A stretch of 64,000 bases of DNA from positions 62,001-126,000 of the forward strand of contig NZ_QXIO01000001.1 in the NCBI RefSeq assembly GCF_003545765.1, read 5' to 3'. The DNA is from Colwellia sp. RSH04 (GTDB lineage: Bacteria > Pseudomonadota > Gammaproteobacteria > Enterobacterales > Alteromonadaceae). The stretch's first letter is position 1. Each line of letters starts with the position of its first letter. Under the pieces are notes generated by a model. It worked only from the letters and a program-made list of their open reading frames with translations, was not told where the DNA came from and searched no databases. Made by a program: the position numbers and the translations under genes. This document shows positions 9,575-18,761 of the stretch, in pieces.

Positions 9575-10885
9575 ATGAATAAATTACTGCCTTTATTATT
9601 ACTTTCATCCTTGTTCACCAGCAATAATAGCCATGCTTTTGAAAAAAAGTCTGATAACTTTGAAGAGCAAACATGGGGTATTGGCGTTTTAATGCGTAAT
9701 GCTGAAATTCCTTTTGATACTGAAGCAGATAATGTCACCAGCTTTGTTCCTATGATGTTTTTTCAAGGCGAAACGTTTTTTATGCGTGGTGTAGAAGGTG
9801 GTGCTCACCTCTACCAACAAAGTGACTGGCAACTTAATGCTATTGCCCGTATGCGTTTTTTTGATATTCCTGCTGAATATCAAAATGCAGTACAGGGCGA
9901 CACCATAGATCTTGGTCTTCAAGCAAGACGTCAATTTTCAAAAGATAGCTTTTTAGATGTAGAGCTATTTACTGACTTAGAAGGTAATCCATACGGTAAT
10001 GTTACTAAACAGTGGTACTTGCAATACAACAGCTGGGAGTTCATGCCTAAAATCAGTGCTCGCTATAAGAGTGCCAGTTTTAACAGCCACTATTATGCCT
10101 TAGAGCAATTAACCAATGAAAAAATTGGCGCAGGTTTTGAATTAAATGCCACCCTTGAAAGTCGTTATCATGTTACCAGCAACCTTTACTTGCTTGGCTC
10201 GATTGGTGCAACTGCACTAGATGATAACGCTTATGATGCAACAGCTGTAGAACAGCGATGGCAAAGTGAAATGTACTTAGGTTTTGCTTTCTTTAATGAT
10301 ATTAGCAAACCTAAAAAGACTGAACTCTCTAACAAAGATTACCTTAGGGTTGCTCATGGTTGGGCTACCCCATCCAATATTGGTGATATTATTCGAGGAG
10401 ATAGTGTTAAAGACGAATACAATAATCAGCTTAGCTCAATATTTTATGGTTATCCGCTAACAGACGAACTGTTTTCATTACCACTAGAGATGTACCTAAC
10501 AACAGGCTTTGCGTGGCACTGGGACTCTGAAGTACAAGACTCAGAACAAGAGTATGTCCTTGCAATAAAAGCCTATTACACCATTGATTGGCCAGTAAGG
10601 TGGCGCTTAGGGTTTGCAGAAGGTTTATCTTATGTTTCTGATGTGACTTATATAGAGCGTAATGAAATGGAAGAAAAAGGCTATCGCCCCAGCGAGTTAA
10701 TGAATTTTCTGGATTTAAGCCTTGATATTAACTTAGGCGATATCTTTAATGCCCCTGCGTTAAAGAAAACATGGCTGGGTTATAGCATTCATCATCGCTC
10801 GTCAATTTTTGAGCAAGCTTCTCAATTTGGTCGCATTAAAGGCGGTAGTAATTACAATACTGTTTATTTACAGTTTGATTTTTAA
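9575..10885 (+). CDS. MipA/OmpV-like outer membrane protein
   Basis: A 436-aa exported protein with a signal peptide (MNKLLPLLLLSSLF, cleavage near SHA). The rest alternates short amphipathic beta strands, and the chain ends in VYLQFDF, the aromatic C-terminus expected of an outer-membrane beta barrel. The N-terminal part (WGIGVLMRNAEIPF followed by VPMMFFQGETFF) resembles MipA/OmpV-type scaffolding or porin-like proteins. The exact role (murein scaffold, osmotic response or uptake) cannot be told. No clear Shine-Dalgarno sequence precedes the ATG, and the whole upstream region is the MITE-like repeat. A bidirectional terminator follows. Confidence 0.75.
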   Translation: MNKLLPLLLLSSLFTSNNSHAFEKKSDNFEEQTWGIGVLMRNAEIPFDTEADNVTSFVPMMFFQGETFFMRGVEGGAHLYQQSDWQLNAIARMRFFDIPAEYQNAVQGDTIDLGLQARRQFSKDSFLDVELFTDLEGNPYGNVTKQWYLQYNSWEFMPKISARYKSASFNSHYYALEQLTNEKIGAGFELNATLESRYHVTSNLYLLGSIGATALDDNAYDATAVEQRWQSEMYLGFAFFNDISKPKKTELSNKDYLRVAHGWATPSNIGDIIRGDSVKDEYNNQLSSIFYGYPLTDELFSLPLEMYLTTGFAWHWDSEVQDSEQEYVLAIKAYYTIDWPVRWRLGFAEGLSYVSDVTYIERNEMEEKGYRPSELMNFLDLSLDINLGDIFNAPALKKTWLGYSIHHRSSIFEQASQFGRIKGGSNYNTVYLQFDF

Positions 10886-10900
10886 ATAAACTGACATATT

Positions 10901-10937
10901 AAAAAGGCTGCTATCATTTTGTGATAGCAGCCTTTTA
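10901..10937. terminator. Bidirectional terminator between the OMP and RND pump genes
   Basis: A 15-bp stem, AAAAGGCTGCTATCA with TGATAGCAGCCTTTT, has a short loop and A/T runs on both flanks. It serves two convergent genes, ending at 10885 (+) and 10966 (-). Confidence 0.92.
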
Positions 10938-10965
10938 GTTTATGTTGATTAATTAATTTTGCTCT

Positions 10966-13900
10966 TTATTTAGAACCTTTAACTGGTTGAGTATTTCCTT
11001 GCTCTGCTTTTTCTATTTCATTGGCAATAGCTTCGGGTGAACCGGTATTTCGACATAGCCAATAATAGGCACCAGGCACAATAAACAAGGTAAATATACT
11101 TGCTAATGAAACCCCTGCAAAAATGACAACGCCAATAACCATTCGACTCTCAGCCCCAGGCCCTACCGCCAAGACTAAAGGTATAGCACTTGTTACTGTG
11201 GTAAATGTGGTCATCACGATAGGGCGTAACCTTTGTTGAGAGCCTTGAATAAGTGCTTGCTCAAACGCCACACCTTTATCACGTAATTGGTTGGCAAATT
11301 CAACAATAAGAATACCATTTTTCGCCGCTAAGCCAATTAACATCACAATGCCTATTTGGCTGTATATGTTTAGACTCATTCCCATAAGTTCTAAGCCCGC
11401 TAAAGCCCCCACTAAAGCCAGTGGAACGGTTAATAAAATAACAAACGGGTGAATAAAGCTTTCAAATTGGGCTGACAACACTAAATAGGTGATTAATAAC
11501 GCTAATAAAAATACCAGTAGCATTGAGTTGCCTGACTCTTTTAGCAATAAAGATTGACCTTTATAATCAATTTGTACTTCCTCAGGCAATTCCCTATCAA
11601 CAATATTGTTTAAAAAGTCTAACGCATCTCCTAATGCATAACCATCAGCTAAATTAGCGGTAATTGTAATGCTACGCAGGCGGTTATAACGATTTAAACG
11701 TGATGAGGTAGCACTTTCTGTTACCGAGAGTAAATTAGCGAGGGGAATTAATTTATCAGTGGTGCGTGATCGCACATACACGTTGTCAATATCTTTTGGG
11801 TTCGTGTATTGAGTTTCATCACCCTCTACCACCACATCATATTCTTCACCGCGATCAACAAAAGTTGTAACGCGCCGTTGACCTAACATTGTCTCTAACG
11901 TTTTCGCAATATCGCCTACCGGAACTCCTAAATCATAGGCTCTGTCTCGATCGATCTTCACCATTAATTGCGGATAGGTTTCTTTATAATCGCTATTTAT
12001 TGCTGATAAGTTAGGGTTCTTTTGTGCTTCTTTTATCACAATATCACGCCACCTTGCCAACTCACTGTAGGTATTACCTTGCAGCACGAACGACACTGGC
12101 GCATTACTACCACCGCCACCACCAATACCACGTCGCATCATAGCAAATGCTCTTACGTCAGTAACACTGCGTAACTCTGCGTTGATACGGTTAATAAATT
12201 CAAAGGTGCCAATATTACGTTCTCCCCAATCTGGCATACCTAAAATAGCGATACCACCTGTGCCACCAAACCCTGGCACTCTAACAATAACGCGATCTAA
12301 ATCACCACGTTGTTGGTAAGCGAGCAGTTTTTCTTCAATTTGCTGCATGTTCTTCACATTATTTTCGTAACTTGCTCCCTCAGCACCTTGCATAATCAAA
12401 AACATATTACCGCGATCTTCTTTCGGTGTGTATTCCGTCGGTAATTGCTTAAACAATAACTGCACAGCAAATAATGCCAACGCCAATATCGCAATAATAG
12501 TAAAAGGTTGATGAATACTTTTAGTTAAAGCTCGGCCGTAAGCCGCTTCAAACTTTGCAAAAGCTTGATCTAGCTTTTGCCCAAAAGAAGAGCTACGTTC
12601 TCTGTGCTTTAACATTTTTGAGCACATCATTGGTGTTAATGATAATGCCGTTAAACTCGAGAAAACCACAGCAGCAGCAATGGCTATGGCAAATTCGGTA
12701 AATAAACGCCCTACATTACCTGAAAGAAAGACTAAAGGAACAAACACCGCAACTAATACTAGTGTTGTTGCTACCACAGCAAATGCGACTTCTCTACCAC
12801 CGTGATAAGCAGCAAGTAACGGTGTTTCGCCCTGCTCTATACGACGATAAATATTTTCCAACACCACGATGGAATCATCAACAACCAAACCAATAGCTAA
12901 TACTAACGCTAATAATGTCAGTAAGTTAATTGAGAAACCAAACCACGAAAGAGCCATCATTGAGCCAATTAACGCCACAGGTACCGTTACCGCAGGAATT
13001 AATGTTGCTCTGACATTACCTAAGAATAAAAAGATAACCAGTATGACCATAAACATAGCAATAATTAGCGTGTTATATACTTCGTCAATAGAGCCTTGAA
13101 TAAATACAGAAGAGTCATAACTATTGGTAATGGTTGTACCAACTGGCAACCCTTCACGAATATCAAGCATCTCTTTTCGAGCGGATTTAACCACGTCCAA
13201 AGTATTCGCTTTAGACTGTTTAATAACCCCCAATCCAACCATGTTTTTGCCATTACCACGGAACATGTTTTCATCATCTTGAGCGCCAACAAAAACTTGT
13301 GCAACATCACCCAATCGTACTAACGAGTTATCTTTAGAACGAGTGATAACCATTTCAGCAAAATCTTGCTCAGTTAAATAACTGCGCTCTACACGAATAG
13401 AAAAGTCTCTATCAATAGATTCAACCTTACCTGCGGGTAACTCGACATTTTCATCGCGTAAAGTATTCTCAATATCTCCTACGGTGACATTACGTGCCGC
13501 CATCGCCGTGCGGTTTAATAAAATTTTCATGGCATAGGTTCTGCCACCCCCCACTTGCACACGAGCGACACCATCAACAACCGCAAAGCGGTCAACAATG
13601 TATCGATTAGCATAATCAGTCAGTTCGAGCGTCGACATCGTGTCACTTTGCAAAACGAACCATACAATGACACTTTCGTCGTCATTAGCTTTAAACACTT
13701 GCGGCGGATCGGCTTGCTCAGGTAGGCTCCTTAACGCACGTGAAATTCTGTCGCGCACATCATTAGTTGCCGCATCAATATCTCTGTTTAGATCAAATTC
13801 AATGGTTATATTTGAGCGACCTACACGACTATTTGAATTAATGGTCTTAACGCCTTCAACACCACTAATTCTATCTTCTAATACTTGCGTTATTTTCGTC

Positions 13901-14079
13901 TCTACTATCGCCGCAGATGCGCCAGGATATGAAGTAGTGATACTAACGACAGGTGGGTCAATATCAGGGTATTCACGTAATGGCAGCATTAAAAACGCAA
14001 CAATACCAAAGGTTACAATCAATAAATTAATAACCGTGGCAAAGACGGGTCGTTTAACTGACAGATCAGATAAAATCAC
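10966..14079 (-). CDS. RND multidrug efflux permease (HAE1/AcrB-like)
   Basis: Inner-membrane proton antiporter of a tripartite efflux pump. The 1037 aa have the twofold RND design: helix 1 at about 10-30 (RPVFATVINLLIVTFG), a porter loop with YPGASAAIVE, and helices 2-6 with the proton-relay region LALVLAIGLVVDDSIVVLENIYRR. A second porter loop contains a Gly-rich segment (RRGIGGGGGSNAPVSF), followed by helices 8-12 with IGLAAKNGILIVEF. The length is typical. It overlaps the adaptor gene by one base, so the pair is translationally coupled. No TolC-like gene or local regulator is seen, so a chromosomal outer-membrane channel elsewhere is presumed. Substrates are unknown. Confidence 0.95.
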   Translation of the reverse strand: MILSDLSVKRPVFATVINLLIVTFGIVAFLMLPLREYPDIDPPVVSITTSYPGASAAIVETKITQVLEDRISGVEGVKTINSNSRVGRSNITIEFDLNRDIDAATNDVRDRISRALRSLPEQADPPQVFKANDDESVIVWFVLQSDTMSTLELTDYANRYIVDRFAVVDGVARVQVGGGRTYAMKILLNRTAMAARNVTVGDIENTLRDENVELPAGKVESIDRDFSIRVERSYLTEQDFAEMVITRSKDNSLVRLGDVAQVFVGAQDDENMFRGNGKNMVGLGVIKQSKANTLDVVKSARKEMLDIREGLPVGTTITNSYDSSVFIQGSIDEVYNTLIIAMFMVILVIFLFLGNVRATLIPAVTVPVALIGSMMALSWFGFSINLLTLLALVLAIGLVVDDSIVVLENIYRRIEQGETPLLAAYHGGREVAFAVVATTLVLVAVFVPLVFLSGNVGRLFTEFAIAIAAAVVFSSLTALSLTPMMCSKMLKHRERSSSFGQKLDQAFAKFEAAYGRALTKSIHQPFTIIAILALALFAVQLLFKQLPTEYTPKEDRGNMFLIMQGAEGASYENNVKNMQQIEEKLLAYQQRGDLDRVIVRVPGFGGTGGIAILGMPDWGERNIGTFEFINRINAELRSVTDVRAFAMMRRGIGGGGGSNAPVSFVLQGNTYSELARWRDIVIKEAQKNPNLSAINSDYKETYPQLMVKIDRDRAYDLGVPVGDIAKTLETMLGQRRVTTFVDRGEEYDVVVEGDETQYTNPKDIDNVYVRSRTTDKLIPLANLLSVTESATSSRLNRYNRLRSITITANLADGYALGDALDFLNNIVDRELPEEVQIDYKGQSLLLKESGNSMLLVFLLALLITYLVLSAQFESFIHPFVILLTVPLALVGALAGLELMGMSLNIYSQIGIVMLIGLAAKNGILIVEFANQLRDKGVAFEQALIQGSQQRLRPIVMTTFTTVTSAIPLVLAVGPGAESRMVIGVVIFAGVSLASIFTLFIVPGAYYWLCRNTGSPEAIANEIEKAEQGNTQPVKGSK

Positions 14080-15185
14080 TACGCTTCGCTCCCTTCACTT
14101 TGCTCGGGTGCTTTCACTTCAACACCATCAACTTCTAATACTTTGACATTAGCGCCATCTCTTAACTTTAATGCACCTTCAACAACAACCTGCTCACCTT
14201 GTTTAACACCCGATAAAACCTCAACAATACCTGCTTGCCTTCTTCCTATTGTTACTTCTTTTCGTGTTGCCAAATCATCCTCAATAACAAAAACATAATG
14301 CTTATCTTCTATTGGAATAATAGTGCTTTCAGGTAATTGAAGTAATTCTTCTACTAACAACACCACTTGAATATTTAACATCATGCCCGGACGTAAATTT
14401 AAGTTGTCATTGGGTAATTTAGCCCTGACTTTTATACTGCGAGTACTGGCATCTATACGACTGTCAATTGAACTGATTTCACCAATGAATTTTTTATCTT
14501 TATAAGCACTGTTTGTTGCTGAAATCTTTTGCCCTACATGTACCTTAGTTAATAGCCTTTCAGGCAAAGTAAAATCAACTTTAATCGTTGAAACATCATC
14601 TAAACTTGTTATGACGCTACCTGAGTTAATATAAGCACCACGACTAATCTCACGAAACCCTAACATGCCAGAAAACGGCGCTTTAATCGTTAATTCTTCA
14701 AGCCTTGTTCTAGCACTTGATAATTGTGCGCTAATGGCTTTGGTTTTAGCTTCTTGTTGATCCACAATAGATTTTGACGTTGCTTTGGTGGTCAATAGTT
14801 CAGTAAGACGATTCAACTGCGCTACTGACTCAGAAAGATTGGCTTCGTATTCTTTAACTTTAGCGAGCTCTTCTTGATTATTTAAACGAACTAACACATC
14901 ACCACGTTTAACAATTTGACCATCTTGAAAAAACACCTCTTCGACTAAATCTGAATATTTACTGGTGATTAACACTTTCTCATTCGCTCTTGCCGTGCCA
15001 ACGCCTTCAACACTATCAACAAATTCAGCCATTGCTACGGTGGCATTTTTAACGCTAACAATACGCTTATAAGACTTACGCTGCTGCTCACTTGCTGGCC
15101 ATTGTAAATAAACCACTAAGCCAATTAGTACAGTTAAAATAGTGAGTAAGGGTAAACGGCTACTAATTGTTTGATCATTCGACAT
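14079..15185 (-). CDS. RND efflux periplasmic adaptor (membrane fusion protein)
   Basis: A 368-aa MFP/HlyD-type adaptor linking the RND permease to an outer-membrane channel. It has an N-terminal signal or anchor helix (LPLLTILTVLIGLVVYLQW) and a lipoyl-like half-motif (VLITSKYSDLVEEVFFQDGQIVKRGDVLVRL). A coiled-coil hairpin spans about residues 105-150. The second lipoyl half reads IKAPFSGMLGFREISRGAYI, followed by beta-barrel and membrane-proximal domains (RPGMMLNIQVVL; GVKQGEQVVVEGALKL). AGAGAAG precedes the ATG. It is the first gene of the two-gene operon. Confidence 0.94.
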   Translation of the reverse strand: MSNDQTISSRLPLLTILTVLIGLVVYLQWPASEQQRKSYKRIVSVKNATVAMAEFVDSVEGVGTARANEKVLITSKYSDLVEEVFFQDGQIVKRGDVLVRLNNQEELAKVKEYEANLSESVAQLNRLTELLTTKATSKSIVDQQEAKTKAISAQLSSARTRLEELTIKAPFSGMLGFREISRGAYINSGSVITSLDDVSTIKVDFTLPERLLTKVHVGQKISATNSAYKDKKFIGEISSIDSRIDASTRSIKVRAKLPNDNLNLRPGMMLNIQVVLLVEELLQLPESTIIPIEDKHYVFVIEDDLATRKEVTIGRRQAGIVEVLSGVKQGEQVVVEGALKLRDGANVKVLEVDGVEVKAPEQSEGSEA

Positions 15186-15309
15186 AAAACTTCTCTAAAA
15201 CAAAATGTGTGGGACAAATATACTATAACCCAACAATGCTTTTAGTGCATTTACCCTGAGCTCAACTTAGCTTAAAATACAAGGCATTGACCGCAAATGA
15301 GACCTCCTT

Positions 15310-16098
15310 GTGAATAAATTAGCCGTGTTAGCCTTCGGGTTGTTATTATTTTTCAGTAGCATGCTTTGGTTTTTAGCCAACGGTTCACTAAACCAATACT
15401 TAAAAAGTCAAATTCAATTGCAAGGTAATTACTACTCAGGACAAAAAACAGCTTTAACCCAAGCGAATTTTTCTCCTAATACCTTAACCGCTGACTTTAC
15501 CAACTTGCACGTGGAAAACTTACCAGGTTTTAGTCAGAATTTCGCCTTAATTATTGACCAAGCTACAGCACAAATAGCCTCGGTAAATACTGTTAATGTG
15601 GCTAATTTAACCGTTGTTAATCAACTCGATATCGACAACATAAAAGTTAACCTTGAGTATCAAGGTGACTCGAATAATATTGCGCTTATTTTGCAGCACA
15701 CCGTTGAAACTTTAGCAAAAGATTTCCCGTTACAATACCCAGAAATAAGCGCTAAAAATTATGCGAAACAACACCCTGAACGCGACATAACACTTGCCAA
15801 AGCACCACTAATCACAAAAGAAAGCGTGGTAGAAACTAAAGCAGCGATTGAGGCCAAAGCAGCAAAAAAGAAGTCACCTCAACGTAAAAAAATTAACACA
15901 AAGGTTATCGTCAAGCATATCAACATTAAAAATTTACACATTACAATGATCAAGCAAGGCAGAGTAAATCAAAAAGTATTCAATAACATAACGTTAGCTA
16001 GTATTGGTGGAACAGATGGCTTAAACAGTAACCAATTAGGTGGTGAATTACTTAAAACACTTTTTGAACGAGCGCTAAAACACGTCAATTCATTGTAA
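15310..16098 (+). CDS. AsmA-like membrane-anchored protein, function unknown
   Basis: A 262-aa protein starting at GTG 15310. One N-terminal membrane helix (about 3-22) precedes a beta-rich periplasmic part in which phrases such as LTADFTNLHVENLPGF and VNVANLTVVNQLDIDNIKVNLEYQG recur, the style of AsmA/DUF748 proteins. An Ala/Lys-rich charged linker (about 165-200) separates a second segment (VIVKHINIKNLHITMI). AsmA-like proteins act in envelope lipid or protein homeostasis, but this one is short and cannot be assigned. It is divergent from the RND operon, and MITE copy 2 lies ten bases beyond its stop codon. The family link is tentative. Confidence 0.6.
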   Translation: MNKLAVLAFGLLLFFSSMLWFLANGSLNQYLKSQIQLQGNYYSGQKTALTQANFSPNTLTADFTNLHVENLPGFSQNFALIIDQATAQIASVNTVNVANLTVVNQLDIDNIKVNLEYQGDSNNIALILQHTVETLAKDFPLQYPEISAKNYAKQHPERDITLAKAPLITKESVVETKAAIEAKAAKKKSPQRKKINTKVIVKHINIKNLHITMIKQGRVNQKVFNNITLASIGGTDGLNSNQLGGELLKTLFERALKHVNSL

Positions 16099-16107
16099 GA
16101 TAAACAT

Positions 16108-16374
16108 TAGGGGCTGTTGATCTTTTGGGCTTGTTTTTGCAGCTTTTGTTGGATATTTGTACAAGGCAGAGCCTTTGTCATGTGGTTATTTCACATAAAA
16201 AGGCGATAACGCCGTAAAAATGACCAACAAACGCTGTCCGAAGGATTCGGCTAAAAGCATTTTATGCTTTGTTGAGTAGTATTTGCTTAGAATGACTAAG
16301 CTACACACTACTCGCCGCGAATAAAACGCTTTTAGCTCGAACAAAATTTAATCGCGAAAGATCAACAGACCCTA
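16108..16374 (+). repeat. MITE-like repeat, copy 2 (267 bp)
   Basis: Same orientation and exact length as copy 1. The left terminus TAGGGGCTGTTGATCTTTT and right terminus AAAGATCAACAGACCCTA pair with one mismatch over about 18 bases, and both end in TA. It contains no open frame of note. It lies between the AsmA-like gene and the chemoreceptor gene. Confidence 0.92.
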
Positions 16375-16606
16375 AGCATTTTAGTTAATGAATACGAAAT
16401 ACATTTTTCAGTCAGATAATTGTTTCGCTTATTTCAATGGTTTTTCTGGTTAGATAAAAATTTATCAATAAGGTGTAGCTTATAGTTTGTAAATAATTTT
16501 TATTAACAATTCACACAGACTGTCGATATAGATCAAAATAATGAAAGTAATAGCCTGATATCTTGTGATACTTTCAGGCAAACTGATTTAATTTGGTGAG
16601 CAATTT
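16375..16606. other. Spacer between MITE copy 2 and the chemoreceptor gene
   Basis: AT-rich and without coding potential. A GGTGAG ribosome binding site lies just before the ATG at 16607. No clear promoter or terminator is visible by eye. Confidence 0.3.
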
Positions 16607-18127
16607 ATGTCCTCAAGTGATGAACAATTTATTTCCGTAACAGATTTAAACGGAAATTATACTTATGTTAATAACGCCTATTGTCAAATTACTGGCTACC
16701 AAGAAGCAGATTTACTAGGCACTGACACTCGTCGGCTAACTCACCCAGAAATGCCAAAAGCTGTACTAGACGAATTATCTAGCACGCTAGCAAAAGGGTT
16801 TTCATGGCAAGGGCTTTTACATATAAAAAATCAACATGGGCAAAATGTTTGGTTAGATGCGTTTATTACACCCCAGTACAGTAAAGGCAACATTGTTGGT
16901 TATCAATGTATCAGCAAAACTGCTCAACCTACATTGGCAAATAATGCTCAAGACATTTATCAAGCCATTAATAACCAAAGTCAATGGGCTACTTTTGAAC
17001 TAACCAAAAATCATAAATTTGCGTTTCTTGTTTTGCTGTCACTAATCGCCCAAGGCTTTATTTTCAATAAGTTTGGGCTTGCAGTTTCTCTTATTGCCGC
17101 CTTAAGTGCAGTAGCTCCAATCCTAGTATTTTGGTCTGACATTATCCCTACAGCTATTCGCGCACAAAAAATGCAAAGTATGTTCGACTCTGTTTCACGA
17201 AAAATATACTTTGGCAAAGGCACTGCCAGTATTTTTGACTTTAACTTCAATATGATGAAGACCAAAATTAAAGCTATTATTGAACGAACTTTAGATACAG
17301 CAAGCCCTATCAAACATGTTATGGCTAAAGTAAGCCAAGGGCTAAGTTCAACTCGTAGCACGCTAGCACAACAAAAATCAGAGCTTGAACAACTGAACGT
17401 TGCAATGAACCAAATGCAAGCATCAACTAAGCAAATTGCTGAAAACACGATCAATGCGGCGAGCGAACTTGAAGTCACTTTTGAACACTGTGAAAACTCA
17501 CAACAAGGTATACATCAAACCACTAACAAAATAAAAGAGCTTGCTCAAGCCGTTGAAGAAGCATCTACGTCAGCAGATACGTTAACGCAATCAGCTAACA
17601 GTGTCAGCGAGTTAATGGAAGATATTCAATCTATCGCAGATCAAACCAACTTACTTGCCTTAAACGCTGCTATTGAGGCAGCCCGTGCCGGTGAACATGG
17701 CAGAGGCTTTGCCGTTGTTGCTGATGAAGTAAGAAATCTTTCTTCTCGTACGCAAGAATCGGCAGAGAAAATTCATCAACGCTTAACCGCTATGCTAGAT
17801 ACAATTAGTCAATGGGTAGAATTGATGAACCAAAACAAAGAGCAAGCAAGTTTTTGTGTGGAAAGTGCAGAAAGCTCTCACCAAAAAATCGATCAAATAG
17901 TTAAGAAAGTACAAAACATTAGTCATGCCGCTTCACAAATTGCTACCTCAGCAGAAGAGCAATCGTGTGTTTCTGATGAAATACACAATCATATTACCCA
18001 AATATCAACCAACACTGAACAAACTTGGTCTGAAACTGATGTCGTTGCAGAGCAAATGCTACAATTAGAACAGAGTGTTGATGATATTGCCGATATAGCG
18101 AATACTTTCGTGCCAAAGCAACGGTAA
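16607..18127 (+). CDS. Methyl-accepting chemotaxis protein with PAS sensor (Aer-like)
   Basis: A 506-aa chemoreceptor without a large periplasmic domain. An N-terminal PAS domain (about 1-105; [19 protein letters not shown] and [16 protein letters not shown]) is followed by two close hydrophobic segments (about 140-180). A long coiled coil carries the conserved signalling hairpin [42 protein letters not shown]. This is the Aer-type layout, in which a cytoplasmic PAS domain, often FAD- or haem-bound, reports redox state or oxygen to CheA/CheW. The cofactor cannot be told here. No pentapeptide CheR tether is seen at the C-terminus. Confidence 0.92.
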   Translation: MSSSDEQFISVTDLNGNYTYVNNAYCQITGYQEADLLGTDTRRLTHPEMPKAVLDELSSTLAKGFSWQGLLHIKNQHGQNVWLDAFITPQYSKGNIVGYQCISKTAQPTLANNAQDIYQAINNQSQWATFELTKNHKFAFLVLLSLIAQGFIFNKFGLAVSLIAALSAVAPILVFWSDIIPTAIRAQKMQSMFDSVSRKIYFGKGTASIFDFNFNMMKTKIKAIIERTLDTASPIKHVMAKVSQGLSSTRSTLAQQKSELEQLNVAMNQMQASTKQIAENTINAASELEVTFEHCENSQQGIHQTTNKIKELAQAVEEASTSADTLTQSANSVSELMEDIQSIADQTNLLALNAAIEAARAGEHGRGFAVVADEVRNLSSRTQESAEKIHQRLTAMLDTISQWVELMNQNKEQASFCVESAESSHQKIDQIVKKVQNISHAASQIATSAEEQSCVSDEIHNHITQISTNTEQTWSETDVVAEQMLQLEQSVDDIADIANTFVPKQR

Positions 18128-18185
18128 TTACTAAAAATAAACTCAATAATAAACACAGTCAATTTTGATATTTATGGAGATATAA

Positions 18186-18731
18186 ATGAGTTGGAAAAAC
18201 ACAGAAAACCATTATGGAAGCGTTTCAATTAAAATGCATTGGTTAATGGTTATTTTAATGGCATTGGTTTTTGCTACAATTGAAGGGCGTCAACTGTTTG
18301 AAAAAGGCACAGAGCTACGTGAATTATTTAAAATGTGGCACTTTATGTTAGGTTTATTAGTACTTGTCTTAGTGACAATACGTATATATTTAAAGTGCAT
18401 TCAGATAAATCCAAAAATAACACCTGAATTATCAGCTATGCAAGCATTGGGAGCTAAAGCAGCGCATCTTGCACTTTATGGTTTTATGATAGCCATGCCA
18501 ATCGCAGGTTGGTTTATTCTTAGTGCTGCTGGAAAACCCATTCCCTTTTTTGGTCTAGAATTACCAGCATTAATTGGTGTTGATAAAGAATTAGCTAAAA
18601 CAATCAAAGAGATCCATGAAACAGCAGGTGAATTAGGTTACTACTTAATTGGTTTTCATGCGATGGCGGCATTAGTTCATCATTACATTCAAAAAGACGA
18701 CACCTTAACAAGAATGCTACCGAAAAAATAA
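18186..18731 (+). CDS. Cytochrome b561 family protein
   Basis: A 181-aa inner-membrane dihaem cytochrome b561 (CybB-like). It has four hydrophobic helices with His residues placed as haem ligands: KMHWLMVILM (helix 1), MWHFMLGLLVL (helix 2), AHLALYGFMIAMPIAGW (helix 3) and GFHAMAALVHHYIQ (helix 4). The family motif PIAGWFILSAAGKPIPFFGLELP is present. Bacterial members pass electrons between ubiquinol and other acceptors, including superoxide. GGAGAT precedes the ATG. It follows the chemoreceptor gene in the same direction by 58 bases and is convergent with the next gene. Confidence 0.93.
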   Translation: MSWKNTENHYGSVSIKMHWLMVILMALVFATIEGRQLFEKGTELRELFKMWHFMLGLLVLVLVTIRIYLKCIQINPKITPELSAMQALGAKAAHLALYGFMIAMPIAGWFILSAAGKPIPFFGLELPALIGVDKELAKTIKEIHETAGELGYYLIGFHAMAALVHHYIQKDDTLTRMLPKK

Positions 18732-18761
18732 GTTAGCTTAACTTAGCTATTGCTGTCTTTA

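Noticed and set aside
9273..9738. Minus-strand frames in and beside MITE copy 1
   Set aside because: They run through the inverted ends of the repeat and into the antisense of the outer membrane protein gene. Copy 2, although nearly identical, does not support a conserved protein.
13640..14146. Plus-strand frame of 168 codons
   Set aside because: It is antisense to the RND permease and adaptor genes, both of which are clearly real.
15300..15310. GACCTCCTTG just before the GTG start of the AsmA-like gene
   Set aside because: It looks like a ribosomal signal but is the anti-Shine-Dalgarno sequence itself (as in the 16S 3' end), so it cannot serve as a ribosome binding site.
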